A stretch of 64,000 nt of DNA from Planctomycetales bacterium (GCA_020427155.1 JAGQOW010000004.1:1-64000), one strand, 5' to 3'. Counted from the first letter of the stretch, positions 8,160 through 17,464 are shown. Numbers and translations: made by a program. The notes: a model not told the origin generated them from the sequence alone.

Positions 8160-9659
8160 ATGAAACTCCACGACCTGCTCAACCACCACGGCATGGCGAA
8201 GAACCCATTTGCCGACGAAGATGCGCAGACCGATCCGGTGTTTCTCGGCCGCTGTCGCACCAGCACCTTTCATCCGAATTGGGACAAGGTTTACGGCGAC
8301 CCAACGAGCCCGGCAACCTCGTTGGTATTTGGCGAGAAGGGGGCCGGCAAAACCGCGATGCGGCTTCAGGTGGCAGCGCAACTCGAGGAACACAATCAAA
8401 CGCATGCAGATCGGCGGTCGTTTGTTATCGAGTACGACGACTTCAATCCGTTTCTCGATCGGTTTGCCGATCGACTGAGCGGCCGCAAACGGCGTAACCC
8501 GGCCAAGGTGCTCGCGGAATGGAAACTTTGGGATCACATGGATGCCATCCTCTCGCTGGGAGTCACGAGCATGGTTGATCGTTTGTTGGGCATCGCCCAA
8601 CCAAGCGGCTCGGCGGCCAACGCCATGCCAAACGACGCGGTCAAGCGGCTCGATCGATTTCAGAAACGCGACCTGTTGCTGCTGGCCGCCTGTTACGACA
8701 ACTCGCTGACAGAATCGTTTCAGTCGCGTTGGTATCGATTGCGGCGCAAGTTGTGGTACTTGCCATGGCAAAACTGGGCGACCCGCGGCATTGGCGTCGC
8801 GGTCAAGGCCGTGGTCTTAGGATACGTGTTCTGGTGGAAACGCGATTGGTCGCTCCTGCTCACGGTTTGGCCCTGGTTGATCATGGCCTTGGGCTGGGCT
8901 CCTTGGCTAGCGCAGGTTTGGAAGTGGTGGACACAGGCTTACGGAGTGTCGAAGAATCTACGCTGCGTGAATCGCGATGTTAACCCGCTGCGACAGGTCT
9001 TTATGCAGTTTGGCGCCCGAGACATCAATGGTCAGCCGCTGCCCAACAAGAAGCGCACCGACGATCGCTACGAATTGCTTTATAAGTTTCAGGGATTGCT
9101 CAAAGCCTTTGGTTTCTCGGGCGTGGTCGTACTGGTCGATCGGGTAGATGAGCCGCATCTAATCAATGGTTCGCCGGAGAACATGCGTGGCCTGGTGTGG
9201 TCGATGCTCGACAACAAGTTTCTCAAGCAACCGGGGCTGGGTTTGAAACTGCTGCTGCCAATCAGACTTTCAGAGTTTGTGCAGCGCGAGGGACACGATT
9301 TTTTTCAACGGGCGCGACTCGATAAGCAAAACATGATTCCGTCGCTCGAGTGGACCGGGCAGTCGCTGTACGACCTTGCCAACGCGCGGGTAGCAGCGTG
9401 TGCCCAGGAAGGTAGTTCGGCATCATTTCGTGAATTGTTTGCCGAAAACATCGAAGACAGTCGCCTGATCGAGGCGTTTGCCTCGTTGCGAGTCCCTCGG
9501 CAGTTATTCAAGTTTCTCTATCGCGTACTCGTGGCTCACTGTCAGACACATGTCGACAGCGCCCCCGTCTGGAAAATCGATGCCGCGACATTTGAAGCGC
9601 AGCTAGCACTTTTTCAGCGAGATCAGCAAGACGACCAGATCGGGCAAATAGCCGGCTGA
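8160..9659 (+). CDS. Membrane-associated P-loop ATPase
   Basis: A 499-residue NTPase with Walker A GEKGAGKT at 58-65 and a Walker B-like strand GVVVLVDRVDEP at 321-332, where the VDRVDE end recalls the DE of STAND/KAP-type ATPases. Between the two motifs lies a hydrophobic, Trp-rich block (about 211-256) able to cross the membrane twice, so the ATPase core is split by a membrane hairpin, as in KAP P-loop proteins. The N-terminal lead has FADEDAQTDP before the loop. The C-terminal third is helical with no recognisable sensor domain. The partner is unknown. The ATG at 8160 follows a pyrimidine-rich stretch without a clear Shine-Dalgarno sequence. Confidence 0.8.
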   Translation: MKLHDLLNHHGMAKNPFADEDAQTDPVFLGRCRTSTFHPNWDKVYGDPTSPATSLVFGEKGAGKTAMRLQVAAQLEEHNQTHADRRSFVIEYDDFNPFLDRFADRLSGRKRRNPAKVLAEWKLWDHMDAILSLGVTSMVDRLLGIAQPSGSAANAMPNDAVKRLDRFQKRDLLLLAACYDNSLTESFQSRWYRLRRKLWYLPWQNWATRGIGVAVKAVVLGYVFWWKRDWSLLLTVWPWLIMALGWAPWLAQVWKWWTQAYGVSKNLRCVNRDVNPLRQVFMQFGARDINGQPLPNKKRTDDRYELLYKFQGLLKAFGFSGVVVLVDRVDEPHLINGSPENMRGLVWSMLDNKFLKQPGLGLKLLLPIRLSEFVQREGHDFFQRARLDKQNMIPSLEWTGQSLYDLANARVAACAQEGSSASFRELFAENIEDSRLIEAFASLRVPRQLFKFLYRVLVAHCQTHVDSAPVWKIDAATFEAQLALFQRDQQDDQIGQIAG

Positions 9660-9670
9660 TAGCACGAGAG

Positions 9671-9745
9671 GCAGGCTTCAGAGACAAGTTTTCAGGCACC
9701 AGACCCCAGAGTTGGCTCTGAATTCTGATATCTGAGGCCTGACCC
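9671..9745. repeat. Heptad-periodic palindrome, copy 3 (clearest)
   Basis: Left arm: NCAG words start at 9671, 9678, 9692, 9699 and 9706, with CAAG filling the 9685 slot, so six steps keep an exact 7-base register. Right arm: CTG recurs at 9718, 9725, 9732 and 9739, again exactly 7 apart, and is complementary to the left words. The whole can fold into a long imperfect hairpin around 9710-9717. It lies between the ATPase gene and the lipoprotein gene starting at 9860. Confidence 0.75.
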
Positions 9746-9859
9746 TACCCAGCAGGATTGTCTTGACCGTTGTTGACGATTCTGAAACACTCCCGCCCGC
9801 AATGGGACCCGGGTTCTGAATTCCTGGGTGTTCAATCGAATGCCGATGGAGCGGTTGTC

Positions 9860-10390
9860 ATGCGAAATACCCTACTGTTGTTGGTGGCCGTGGTTTCTGT
9901 AGCAGCGAGCGGATGTTCCAAGCAGAGTTCGCCCGCAGATACAGTCGCCACATTCTTAGAAGCGGTTCGTGTGGGCAACTCGGAGCAGGCGAGCGCAAGC
10001 TTGACGCCCCTGGCGCAACAACGGATCAAAGAAAACGACATGGACTTTGCTCCACCGGCTAGCGAGACTGCCCAGTTTCGAGTCGGCAAGGTCGAGATGT
10101 TCGAAGAGGACAAGGCGTTTGTCGAGTCGGTTTGGATCGAGCAGGATGCCGACGGCAAAACTTACGACGAGTCGATGACTTGGGGATTGCGGCTTACTGA
10201 GGCTGGCTGGCGGATTTCGGGAATGGCGGCCCATATGGGCCCTGATCAGCCGCCGATCCTGGTCGACTTCGAGAATCCTGGCCAGATGGGCGGGGCTCCG
10301 AATACAACCCCCGCAGAGCAACAAAAGGGAGCTCCGCGCCAGGCCATGCAGACTTCCCAAGATCCGTTCAACCAGACCGTGCCACGCTGA
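9860..10390 (+). CDS. Small secreted lipoprotein
   Basis: Lipoprotein of 176 residues from ATG 9860; a longer frame from 9770 would add 30 residues before the signal peptide and is unlikely. The signal helix LLLLVAVVSVAA is followed by the lipobox ASGC (Cys at about 19). The following region (ADTVATFLEAVRVGNSEQASASLTPLAQQ) resembles NTF2-like or DUF4878-type lipoproteins, which begin with a helix carrying xVxxFLxAxxxGD and then a cone of beta strands; this is a pattern judgement only. The last 40 residues are Pro/Gln/Thr-rich and disordered. Role unknown. Same direction as the ATPase but separated by 200 bases with the heptad array. Confidence 0.75.
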   Translation: MRNTLLLLVAVVSVAASGCSKQSSPADTVATFLEAVRVGNSEQASASLTPLAQQRIKENDMDFAPPASETAQFRVGKVEMFEEDKAFVESVWIEQDADGKTYDESMTWGLRLTEAGWRISGMAAHMGPDQPPILVDFENPGQMGGAPNTTPAEQQKGAPRQAMQTSQDPFNQTVPR

Positions 10391-10847
10391 CCCCTGTCAC
10401 AAGCCCTAAGTCGTTACCTATCCGATGATTAGCGTCATCCTTCTCTGGCTCAACCGATTCCATACCTTTCGGGGCTTGGGGCTGTTTCGTTGAGGTTCTG
10501 AGGGCCAGCCAGTCTTGCAGAGTTTCGGTGGTTTGAGCCACTTGACACTCTACGCAGCCATGTTATCGTTTCGCCTAGATTAGCTAATCGGAAAAGTTGC
10601 TTGCAGCTTTTTCTGACCGGCTGAGACCGAGGTACTCGGGCTGTGAGCGCTGGATTGGCCACCGTGATCGACTTGAGCGCCCTTTAGCATAGAGCGTCGA
10701 CCCCGTTGCTGCAGGCCGCCGTAGCGCACAGGGGGGAAGGATTTTTGGCGGTCGCAGGGATCCCCGGCTGAAGTGGGGTCCTTTACAACGTCGTCTAAAC
10801 AAACAGTTTAGTAACCTAGTTTTTTGAGTCAGAGGGAGAAAACCAAG
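10391..10847. other. Long spacer before Cys-rich gene, with palindromes
   Basis: No gene is seen. Two perfect dyads are present: the 12-base palindrome GATTAGCTAATC at 10578-10589, and CTAAAC (10795-10800) with GTTTAG (10806-10811) about 40 bases before the Cys-rich gene. The second could be an operator or part of the promoter, but nothing identifies a regulator. Confidence 0.3.
10795..10811 (+). promoter_or_regulatory. Candidate operator dyad upstream of Cys-rich gene
   Basis: A perfect 6-base inverted repeat (CTAAAC-N5-GTTTAG) lies 37 bases before the start codon at 10848. The position suits an operator or a leader hairpin. No factor can be named. Confidence 0.25.
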
Positions 10848-11399
10848 ATGAATCGAATTATCACGTTGTCCGCCGCCTTGATGGTGTTGGTCGCTGGCAT
10901 GGCGGTTGTTGCTCCGAGCCAGGCCGAGGCCGGATTGTTCAATCGCAACAAGTGCTGCAAGCCAGCCAAGAAGTGCCGCAAGCCGCGCTGTTCGCGCAAC
11001 AAGTGCTGCGAGCCCGCCCCTTGCTGTGAACCAGCTCCTTGCTGCCAGCCTGAACCTTCCTGCTGCGAAGCTGCACCTGCTTGCGGTTGTGCCGCTGCCC
11101 CAGCTCCTGCTTGCGGTTGTGAAGTGGCATCCTGCGGTTGCGAGACCAAGTGCAACACTTGCTGCCTGAGCCGTCGCGAGCAGCGTAAGGCTCGTAAAAA
11201 CTGCTGTGCCCAGACTTGCGGTTGCGAGGTTTCGTCTTGCAGCTCGTGCAGTGCACCCGTCGAGAGCTGCAGCAGCTGCAGCTCTTGTGGTTCCGCTCCA
11301 GCAGTTGAAGGTTGCAGCAGCTGTGGTGGCGCCGCCCCTGCTCCTGCAGAAGCCGCTCCCGAAGCTCCTGCTGCTCCGGAAGCCGATGCCACGACCTAA
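10848..11399 (+). CDS. Cysteine-rich secreted protein
   Basis: A 183-residue protein with a clear Sec signal peptide (MNRIITLSAALMVLVAGMA..., cleavage near SQAEA-G) and 32 Cys in the mature part. The Cys come in repeated doublets (CCEPAPCC, CCQPEPSCC), in CGC triplets (ACGCE, SCGCE, TCGCE) and in SSCSSC runs. The tail is Ala/Pro/Glu-rich and free of Cys. ATG 10848 has the strong site AGAGGGAGAA upstream, which rules out the longer frame from 10824. Such proteins occur in planctomycetes and may be cross-linked cell-surface or wall components, but the role is not established. A strong terminator follows at 11441. The gene at 16465-16785 is a smaller protein of the same style. Confidence 0.88.
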   Translation: MNRIITLSAALMVLVAGMAVVAPSQAEAGLFNRNKCCKPAKKCRKPRCSRNKCCEPAPCCEPAPCCQPEPSCCEAAPACGCAAAPAPACGCEVASCGCETKCNTCCLSRREQRKARKNCCAQTCGCEVSSCSSCSAPVESCSSCSSCGSAPAVEGCSSCGGAAPAPAEAAPEAPAAPEADATT

Positions 11400-11440
11400 G
11401 CTAGTTTTCGTTAGCAAAAGTCGTTAGCGAAGAAAGCCAA

Positions 11441-11476
11441 TGCTGGACTTCGAGAAGTCGAAGTCCAGCATTTTTT
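11441..11476 (+). terminator. Rho-independent terminator
   Basis: Perfect 13-base stem (11441-11453 with 11458-11470) around a GAAG loop, followed by TTTTTT. It lies 42 bases after the stop of the Cys-rich gene. Confidence 0.92.
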
Positions 11477-11629
11477 GTGCGCGGAGCTTCTTAGGTCGTC
11501 CGCAAGACACCTCGAAGCGGTGAGTAGTTTCAATCTGAAGATTTCTAGCGCAGTGCCTCAAAGAAGTAAAGCAGACTGGTCTTGGCGTCTCGGCAAAAGC
11601 CGCTCCTTTGCCTAGGCGAGCAAAACACA

Positions 11630-12199
11630 CTATTCTGCTTTCCAGACGATTCCGTCAATCATTGCGTCAAAAGGTTTATTGGCTGCATCGATTGTTTCGC
11701 GCGGACCGTAAAGCTTGATGAACCAAGTGCCCTGACCGGGAGTCGGTACGATGGCGGCCAGCATGCGGTAATTGGGACGATTGATAGCCGTGGGGGCAAA
11801 AGGGCCTGGTTTGTCTTGATAGTCGCCCGCGATGTCGACTTGATGCACTTCGAGGCCGCTAATCTCTTTCTTGTCGACCTGCTTATCGTCGTCGCCGAGC
11901 GGTCTGCCATCGCTCGTCTTAAACTGGCCGACCCAGCGGGCGATGTTCGCTTCGAGGCCGCCGCTAGCCGCCATGATTGTCATCCGGCCCGGAGTCTTGT
12001 CGTCGCCGACGGCGGTAATTGAGAATTCGTGGGCGATTATCCTGCTACGTGGTTCCACCTGTTTCCACTCGCCAGGAACAGGCAACTGGAGGCGCCCGTC
12101 GGCCAAGTTGAGCAACTGCGGCTCGGCAGTCTCAGCTGCAATTGCGGCGGAGAAGTGTAACATTGCGAGCGACGCACAAACAATAAACATTCGTATCAT
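11630..12199 (-). CDS. Secreted protein of unknown function
   Basis: A 189-residue protein with a signal peptide (MIRMFIVCASLAMLHFSAAIAA, cleavage after AIAA). The mature part starts with LADGRLQLPVPGEWKQVEPRSRIIAHEFSI, continues with a GRMTIMAASGGLEANIARWVGQF segment and ends with TWFIKLYGPRETIDAANKPFDAMIDGIVW. This alternation of a short beta sheet and a helix carrying W-x-x-Q-F, then the end motif with a C-terminal helix, is seen in many planctomycete secreted proteins of unknown role. The start at 12199 has GAGAGG upstream; Met4 is a possible alternative. It is convergent with the Cys-rich gene, which ends at 11399 with its own terminator. Confidence 0.8.
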   Translation of the reverse strand: MIRMFIVCASLAMLHFSAAIAAETAEPQLLNLADGRLQLPVPGEWKQVEPRSRIIAHEFSITAVGDDKTPGRMTIMAASGGLEANIARWVGQFKTSDGRPLGDDDKQVDKKEISGLEVHQVDIAGDYQDKPGPFAPTAINRPNYRMLAAIVPTPGQGTWFIKLYGPRETIDAANKPFDAMIDGIVWKAE

Positions 12200-12404
12200 G
12201 ATTGCCAGGTTCCTCTCTTGAATTGCTTCTTTCCAGATTGAACAACAATTTTAAACATACTTCAGAAGAAGTTCACCGCCGAGTCTGCCGTGGAGTGCAG
12301 AGAGTGGTTGCGGTTTTTGTCTCCGCGCAACTTGACGATCTTTGCGGTGAGCATAGTGAATTCGATTCCAGTGCGAGGGTTTTCTTTCTCTATCCGTTTA
12401 GGCT

Positions 12405-13028
12405 TCAGTTCTGGAACCACAAGACCAGCACCAGGATGACGGCTAGCACTAAGACCAATGTTCCCAGCATCACTGTCATTTGACGGGCACGCTCTTGGCG
12501 GCTGTTGAGTCGAGGACGCCGAGGGCGGGTTGCCAGCGAAAGTGCAGGGCTGCTCGAAGAGTCGCCACTTGCTTCACCAAGCGGCGGATCGGGGGCAACT
12601 GGCTCAACGGGCGGCGGAACTTGAAAAGCGGGAAGGACTTCGCTGGCAGGTTTCCAATGTTCCCAACCGGTGCGCCAGACCATGCTGTCTGACGCCACGC
12701 GGCCCTCGTTTACCCAGTCGCTCATTAGTTCGGTGTTGGCTGGTCCGTATTGCTCGCCCGCGGCGAGACGCACGTACCAAGCTTCGGGCAAGTTCTGATC
12801 GCTCGCCGGGGGCAAAGGAGCGCCAGACGAAGTTGCTATTGAGGTCGATGGCAGTTCTGGATCGGGAATCTGGGTATCGGGAGTGGGTTCGACTGAAACT
12901 GCCTTGCCGCCACTTACCGTGGGGACAATGAAGCGAGCGTCGCAATCGGGACAGATCCCCCGCTTGCCGGCAAGAAATGCCTTCACGTTAAGCTTATGCC
13001 CGTTGGGGCATAGAAACCGAATTCCCAT
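12405..13028 (-). CDS. Zinc-ribbon and GYF_2 domain protein with C-terminal membrane anchor
   Basis: A 207-residue protein in three parts. Residues 1-36 form a zinc ribbon (CPNGH ... CPDCDARF). Residues 83-130 form a GYF_2 domain (AWYVRLAAGEQYGP, then ELMSDWVNEGRVASDSMVWRTGWEHWKPA), a peptide-binding module common in planctomycetes. A Pro-rich linker leads to Arg-rich residues (RPRRPRLNSRQERARQ) and a single C-terminal membrane helix at 185-204 (MLGTLVLVLAVILVLVLW). It is probably anchored in the membrane with its domains in the cytoplasm. The start ATG 13028 lies directly against the heptad palindrome at 13036, which fills most of the divergent spacer shared with uppP. Confidence 0.88.
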   Translation of the reverse strand: MGIRFLCPNGHKLNVKAFLAGKRGICPDCDARFIVPTVSGGKAVSVEPTPDTQIPDPELPSTSIATSSGAPLPPASDQNLPEAWYVRLAAGEQYGPANTELMSDWVNEGRVASDSMVWRTGWEHWKPASEVLPAFQVPPPVEPVAPDPPLGEASGDSSSSPALSLATRPRRPRLNSRQERARQMTVMLGTLVLVLAVILVLVLWFQN

Positions 13029-13035
13029 AAGGCTC

Positions 13036-13111
13036 TAGGTTTTAGGCTGTAGGCTGTCGGGTCGGGGAGCTATAGTCTTTTCAAGTCTACAACCTATCGC
13101 CTACAACCTGA
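13036..13111. repeat. Heptad-periodic palindrome, copy 4
   Basis: Left arm: TAGG words at 13036, 13043 and 13050 and TCGG at 13057, exactly 7 apart. Right arm: CCT at 13093, 13100 and 13107 (with TCT at 13086), again exactly 7 apart and complementary to the left arm. The loop is about 22 bases. The word differs from copies 1-3 (TAGG against TCAG) while both arms changed together. It lies between the divergent starts at 13028 and 13130. Confidence 0.72.
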
Positions 13112-13129
13112 AGTCACCTCGCCTGCTCT

Positions 13130-13927
13130 ATGTCGCTTTGGGAAATCATTTTACTGGCCATTGTTCAAGGCCTGACGGAGTTTTTGCCCGTCAGCTCCTC
13201 TGGACACTTGCTGGTCGCCAATCGGCTGCTGGAAACCCTGGGCCAACCGCCGGTGGCCGATCTGCTGGAAGTGAGTATTGTCCTGCATCTGGGAACTCTG
13301 GCGGCGGTGCTGGTCTTTTACCGTCGTGAAATCACGCGATTGTTTGGCTCCGACCGGCGAGTCATCGGGCTGCTGATCCTCGGGACAATCCCCGCTGCTG
13401 TACTTGGCATCCTGCTCAAAAAGGTTGTACCTGAAGAGCTGAGCAAGCTGATCCTCGAGAACGCGCTATTGGCAGGTTTCATGTTTCCTCTGACAGCCTT
13501 GCTGCTGGTGTGGTCCGAGCGACGATCGCCCGGCGAACACGACTATCCGCAGCTAGGCTGGGGCAAGGTGTTTTTCATCGGAATGTTTCAGGCCGTGGCT
13601 TTGTTGCCAGGGGTATCTCGCAGCGGAGCGACCATCGCTGCCGGATTGGCCGCCGGGCTGCAACGCAATGCCGCGGCTACCTTTGCGTTTCTGCTGGCGC
13701 TCCCTGCGATTGCTGGAGCGGGGCTGCTGGAATCGCTCGAAATCGTAGAGGCGGGCACGACCGGCACGCCGCTGGGGACGCTTGCTACGGGCTTTCTCGT
13801 ATCGATGGCGGTAGGTCTCGTGGCGCTACGTATGTTGATCTCCTGGGTCAATCGGGGCCGCCTCTCGCTGTTTGCCTACTACCTCGTGCCGCTGGGAGTG
13901 GTAGTGATTGCCTGGCAGCTCCAATAG
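13130..13927 (+). CDS. uppP: Undecaprenyl-diphosphatase UppP (BacA)
   Basis: Integral membrane phosphatase of 265 residues that recycles undecaprenyl pyrophosphate to undecaprenyl phosphate, the lipid carrier for peptidoglycan and surface glycans. The first family motif is at residues 14-27 (GLTEFLPVSSSGHL, with the catalytic Glu and Ser). The second, PGVSRSGATIAAG, is at about residues 160-172. About eight hydrophobic segments fill the rest, and the length is as expected for the family. The gene stands alone. Its promoter must lie within or beside the heptad palindrome upstream. A short hairpin at 13941-13955 follows the stop without a T-run. Confidence 0.96.
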   Translation: MSLWEIILLAIVQGLTEFLPVSSSGHLLVANRLLETLGQPPVADLLEVSIVLHLGTLAAVLVFYRREITRLFGSDRRVIGLLILGTIPAAVLGILLKKVVPEELSKLILENALLAGFMFPLTALLLVWSERRSPGEHDYPQLGWGKVFFIGMFQAVALLPGVSRSGATIAAGLAAGLQRNAAATFAFLLALPAIAGAGLLESLEIVEAGTTGTPLGTLATGFLVSMAVGLVALRMLISWVNRGRLSLFAYYLVPLGVVVIAWQLQ

Positions 13928-14254
13928 AACATGCGCCTTCCTGCCAAAATGGCAGCGGTCGCGGCTCAACATTTGGCCTAAGAACCGATTGGCACCTGTT
14001 TTGGCAGCGATGCCGATTCAGACCGATTTTGCTAATCCCTTACCACGTCTGCACTTGGCATTCTGCAACCAATTGGCGCGCTGATTGCTCTGTGTTGCCC
14101 GTCAACTGACTACCGCTGCGCAGAAGCTAGCGCCTTTGCTAACGTACGGCCCCAAGTTGTTCGGCAAAGGTGCCAGTAGAGCGGCAGGCCGCAGTTCCCT
14201 GCACATAGACTACTACCAAGTACCCATCTTACATCTCCCGGAGGACATCCCCCC
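13928..14254. other. Spacer before groES, no CIRCE element seen
   Basis: No gene in 327 bases. A hairpin CTGCCA/TGGCAG at 13941-13955 lies just after uppP. I looked for the HrcA operator (TTAGCACTC-N9-GAGTGCTAA) before groES and did not find it, nor a clear heat-shock sigma promoter. Confidence 0.4.
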
Positions 14255-14569
14255 ATGGCAACGGCCACGAAGAAGAGTAAAGTCGCTTTGCAACCCTTGG
14301 GCGACAAAGTCGTCGTCGAGCGAGACGAATCGCTCGACACCACCGCTGGCGGCATCGTGCTTCCCGATAGCGCTCGGGATAAGCCGTCGCGTGGCACCGT
14401 GGTCGCCGTAGGAACCGGCCCTCTGCTCGATGACGGTACCCGGGGCACGATGCAAGTCAAAAAGGGAGATCGGGTGCTATTCACCAGCTACGCTCCCGAG
14501 GCAATCAACGTCGACGATCAGGAGTATTTGCTGATGAGCGAAAGTGACATCCTGGCAGTGATCGAATAG
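14255..14569 (+). CDS. groES: Co-chaperonin GroES
   Basis: 10-kDa lid of the GroEL chaperonin, 104 residues. Family features include LQPLGDKVVVERDE near the N-terminus, the mobile loop (TAGGIVLPDSARDKPSRGTVVAVG) and the ending EYLLMSESDILAVIE. The N-terminal extension ATATKKSKVA is slightly longer than in E. coli. ATG 14255 follows a CCCGGAGGACATC site. It lies 108 bases before groEL in the same direction, the usual operon order. No HrcA/CIRCE site is visible upstream. Confidence 0.97.
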   Translation: MATATKKSKVALQPLGDKVVVERDESLDTTAGGIVLPDSARDKPSRGTVVAVGTGPLLDDGTRGTMQVKKGDRVLFTSYAPEAINVDDQEYLLMSESDILAVIE

Positions 14570-14662
14570 ACCGTCGCGAGTTTCGAGAGGTGAGCCTTTA
14601 GCGGCTTTCGCATAGTCCAACTCGTAACCTGCGCTCCAAACCAGTCTTCAACACACCTATAA

Positions 14663-16297
<1,635 letters not shown>

Positions 16298-16325
16298 GCC
16301 CGATCTGAGCAATAGTAGAACGATC

Positions 16326-16357
16326 AAGCCTCCGGTCGGTGACCGGGGGCTTTTTTT
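16326..16357 (+). terminator. Rho-independent terminator of groES-groEL
   Basis: Stem AGCCTCCGGTC with GACCGGGGGCT (one G-T pair), GGT loop, then seven T. It begins 28 bases after the groEL stop. Confidence 0.92.
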
Positions 16358-16406
16358 ATGTGATAGTGATTGCGCATTACAAGTAATGAACTTTTGTGTG
16401 CGCACA

Positions 16407-16440
16407 TAAAAAGGCGGGTACCGGAGCACCCGCCTCTTTT
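16407..16440 (-). terminator. Terminator of the 16465 gene (minus), possibly bidirectional
   Basis: AGGCGGGT (16412-16419) pairs with ACCCGCCT (16428-16435). On the minus strand the stem is followed by TTTTT, 25 bases after the stop of the Cys-rich gene; on the plus strand a weaker CTTTT follows. Confidence 0.85.
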
Positions 16441-16464
16441 GCTTGAAACTCTTGGCAATTGACT

Positions 16465-16785
16465 CTAGCCGCGAACTCTGACGTCTCCGCGTCGGGTAAC
16501 GACGACCTTCACCGAGTGGCCGCAGCAGGCCCAGGTGTAAGTGCCGATCTGGCGGCCCAGGAATCCCCTCTGCCAGCAAACCGTCGGTGCCTCGGTGCAA
16601 CAGCCGGGTACGCATACCGTAACGTTCTGCGAACAGCAGCTACATGGCGGAGCGACGCAAAGTGTGGTCTGAATCGGTGCTGGCGGGCAAACGCAGCAAT
16701 CATTAGCAAAGCTTGTTCCAGCCGTGGCTACTAATGAAACCACGGCAATAGCGGCAATAGCCGCGACGGTACGAACTCGAAACAT
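16465..16785 (-). CDS. Small cysteine-rich secreted protein
   Basis: A 106-residue protein with a signal peptide (FRVRTVAAIAAIAVVSLVATAG, cleavage near SFA-N) and 13 Cys in the first half of the mature part, grouped as CCVC, CSCC, GCC and ACC. The end is basic (KVVVTRRGDVRVRG). ATG 16785 has GGAGGGGG upstream, and a terminator lies just behind the stop, so this is a single-gene transcript. It shares style, not sequence, with the 183-residue Cys-rich protein at 10848. Likely an extracytoplasmic disulfide-rich structural protein; no family recognised. Confidence 0.83.
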   Translation of the reverse strand: MFRVRTVAAIAAIAVVSLVATAGTSFANDCCVCPPAPIQTTLCVAPPCSCCSQNVTVCVPGCCTEAPTVCWQRGFLGRQIGTYTWACCGHSVKVVVTRRGDVRVRG

Positions 16786-17464
16786 GGCTTGGTCCCCCTC
16801 CTCTCAAGGTGAAAATCAGATGCCCCAGCGACAAGCGTCTCCGCGCCTGTTCGCTGCTCATCCCCTATTTTACAACTTTAGATCAAACTGGCGGTAGTGC
16901 AAATCGTACGCAAAATACGCAAAATCTCCGGTCTACGGCGTTGCGGAAAAGCTACAGACGGCCTCCAACAACGTCCTGGGCGAAGTCTCCGCTCCACCTG
17001 TGCGGCCAGTATTCTGACGGGGTATTCCCTATTTCCCTGCCTCTTGATGGTGCTTGCGAAACTTGATGACCTCGTTGTCTATGTCGAGCAATTCGACATC
17101 GGCGGCCGTTTCGCATTCATCGCCAAATTGCAGAGGAAAGAAATGGCGTCAGACGGCATCTACCAACTCGGGCACCACTGGAGCCAAGTAGCTCGCCGAA
17201 CCGTAGATGACCTCGATATCCCCTAGGAAAACTCTATGAATTCGGCCAGATGCTGAAACCGATACGCCAGGTTCTTTTTGAGGCATGGTTCATTGATTCG
17301 ATCTACACAGGTAGTCCCTGTCGTTCGGGAGTTCATTTGCCCCCTCGCACGGCAAAGAACGCAAGAGTAACATTGATCGATACCAATCGCTCAAGAAGCG
17401 ATAGGTAAGAGAAGGATAGACGCCAAAAACAGGATGTCTAAATCCGATTTCTGGAGCTCGCCCG
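16786..17464. other. Spacer of about 680 bases with one interrupted ORF
   Basis: Apart from the broken frame at 17029-17286 (listed separately) I see no gene. Base composition at 16860-16960 is more AT-rich than the surroundings. Confidence 0.4.
17029..17286 (-). pseudogene. Interrupted small ORF with one in-frame TGA
   Basis: From ATG 17286 the minus strand reads 45 codons with protein-like composition (GDIEVIYGSASYLAPVVPEL), then TGA at 17151-17149, then 39 more codons in the same frame (FGDECETAADVELLDIDNEVI) to TAG at 17031-17029. Both halves look like coding sequence with alternating hydrophobic and acidic residues and would give an 85-residue protein if the TGA were read through. I take it as a gene recently broken by a nonsense mutation. 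It could also be chance, since the frame is short. Family not recognised. Confidence 0.35.

Noticed and set aside
10584-11417. 277-residue minus ORF across the Cys-rich gene
   Set aside because: Low-complexity Ala/Thr/Gly sequence caused by the repetitive Cys codons on the other strand; no start site.
14000-14254. CIRCE heat-shock operator before groES
   Set aside because: I searched for TTAGCACTC-N9-GAGTGCTAA by eye and found no match.
17029-17286. Selenocysteine read-through at the TGA
   Set aside because: No bacterial SECIS-like hairpin is evident just after the TGA, and the residue does not sit in a redox-type motif; a nonsense mutation is simpler.
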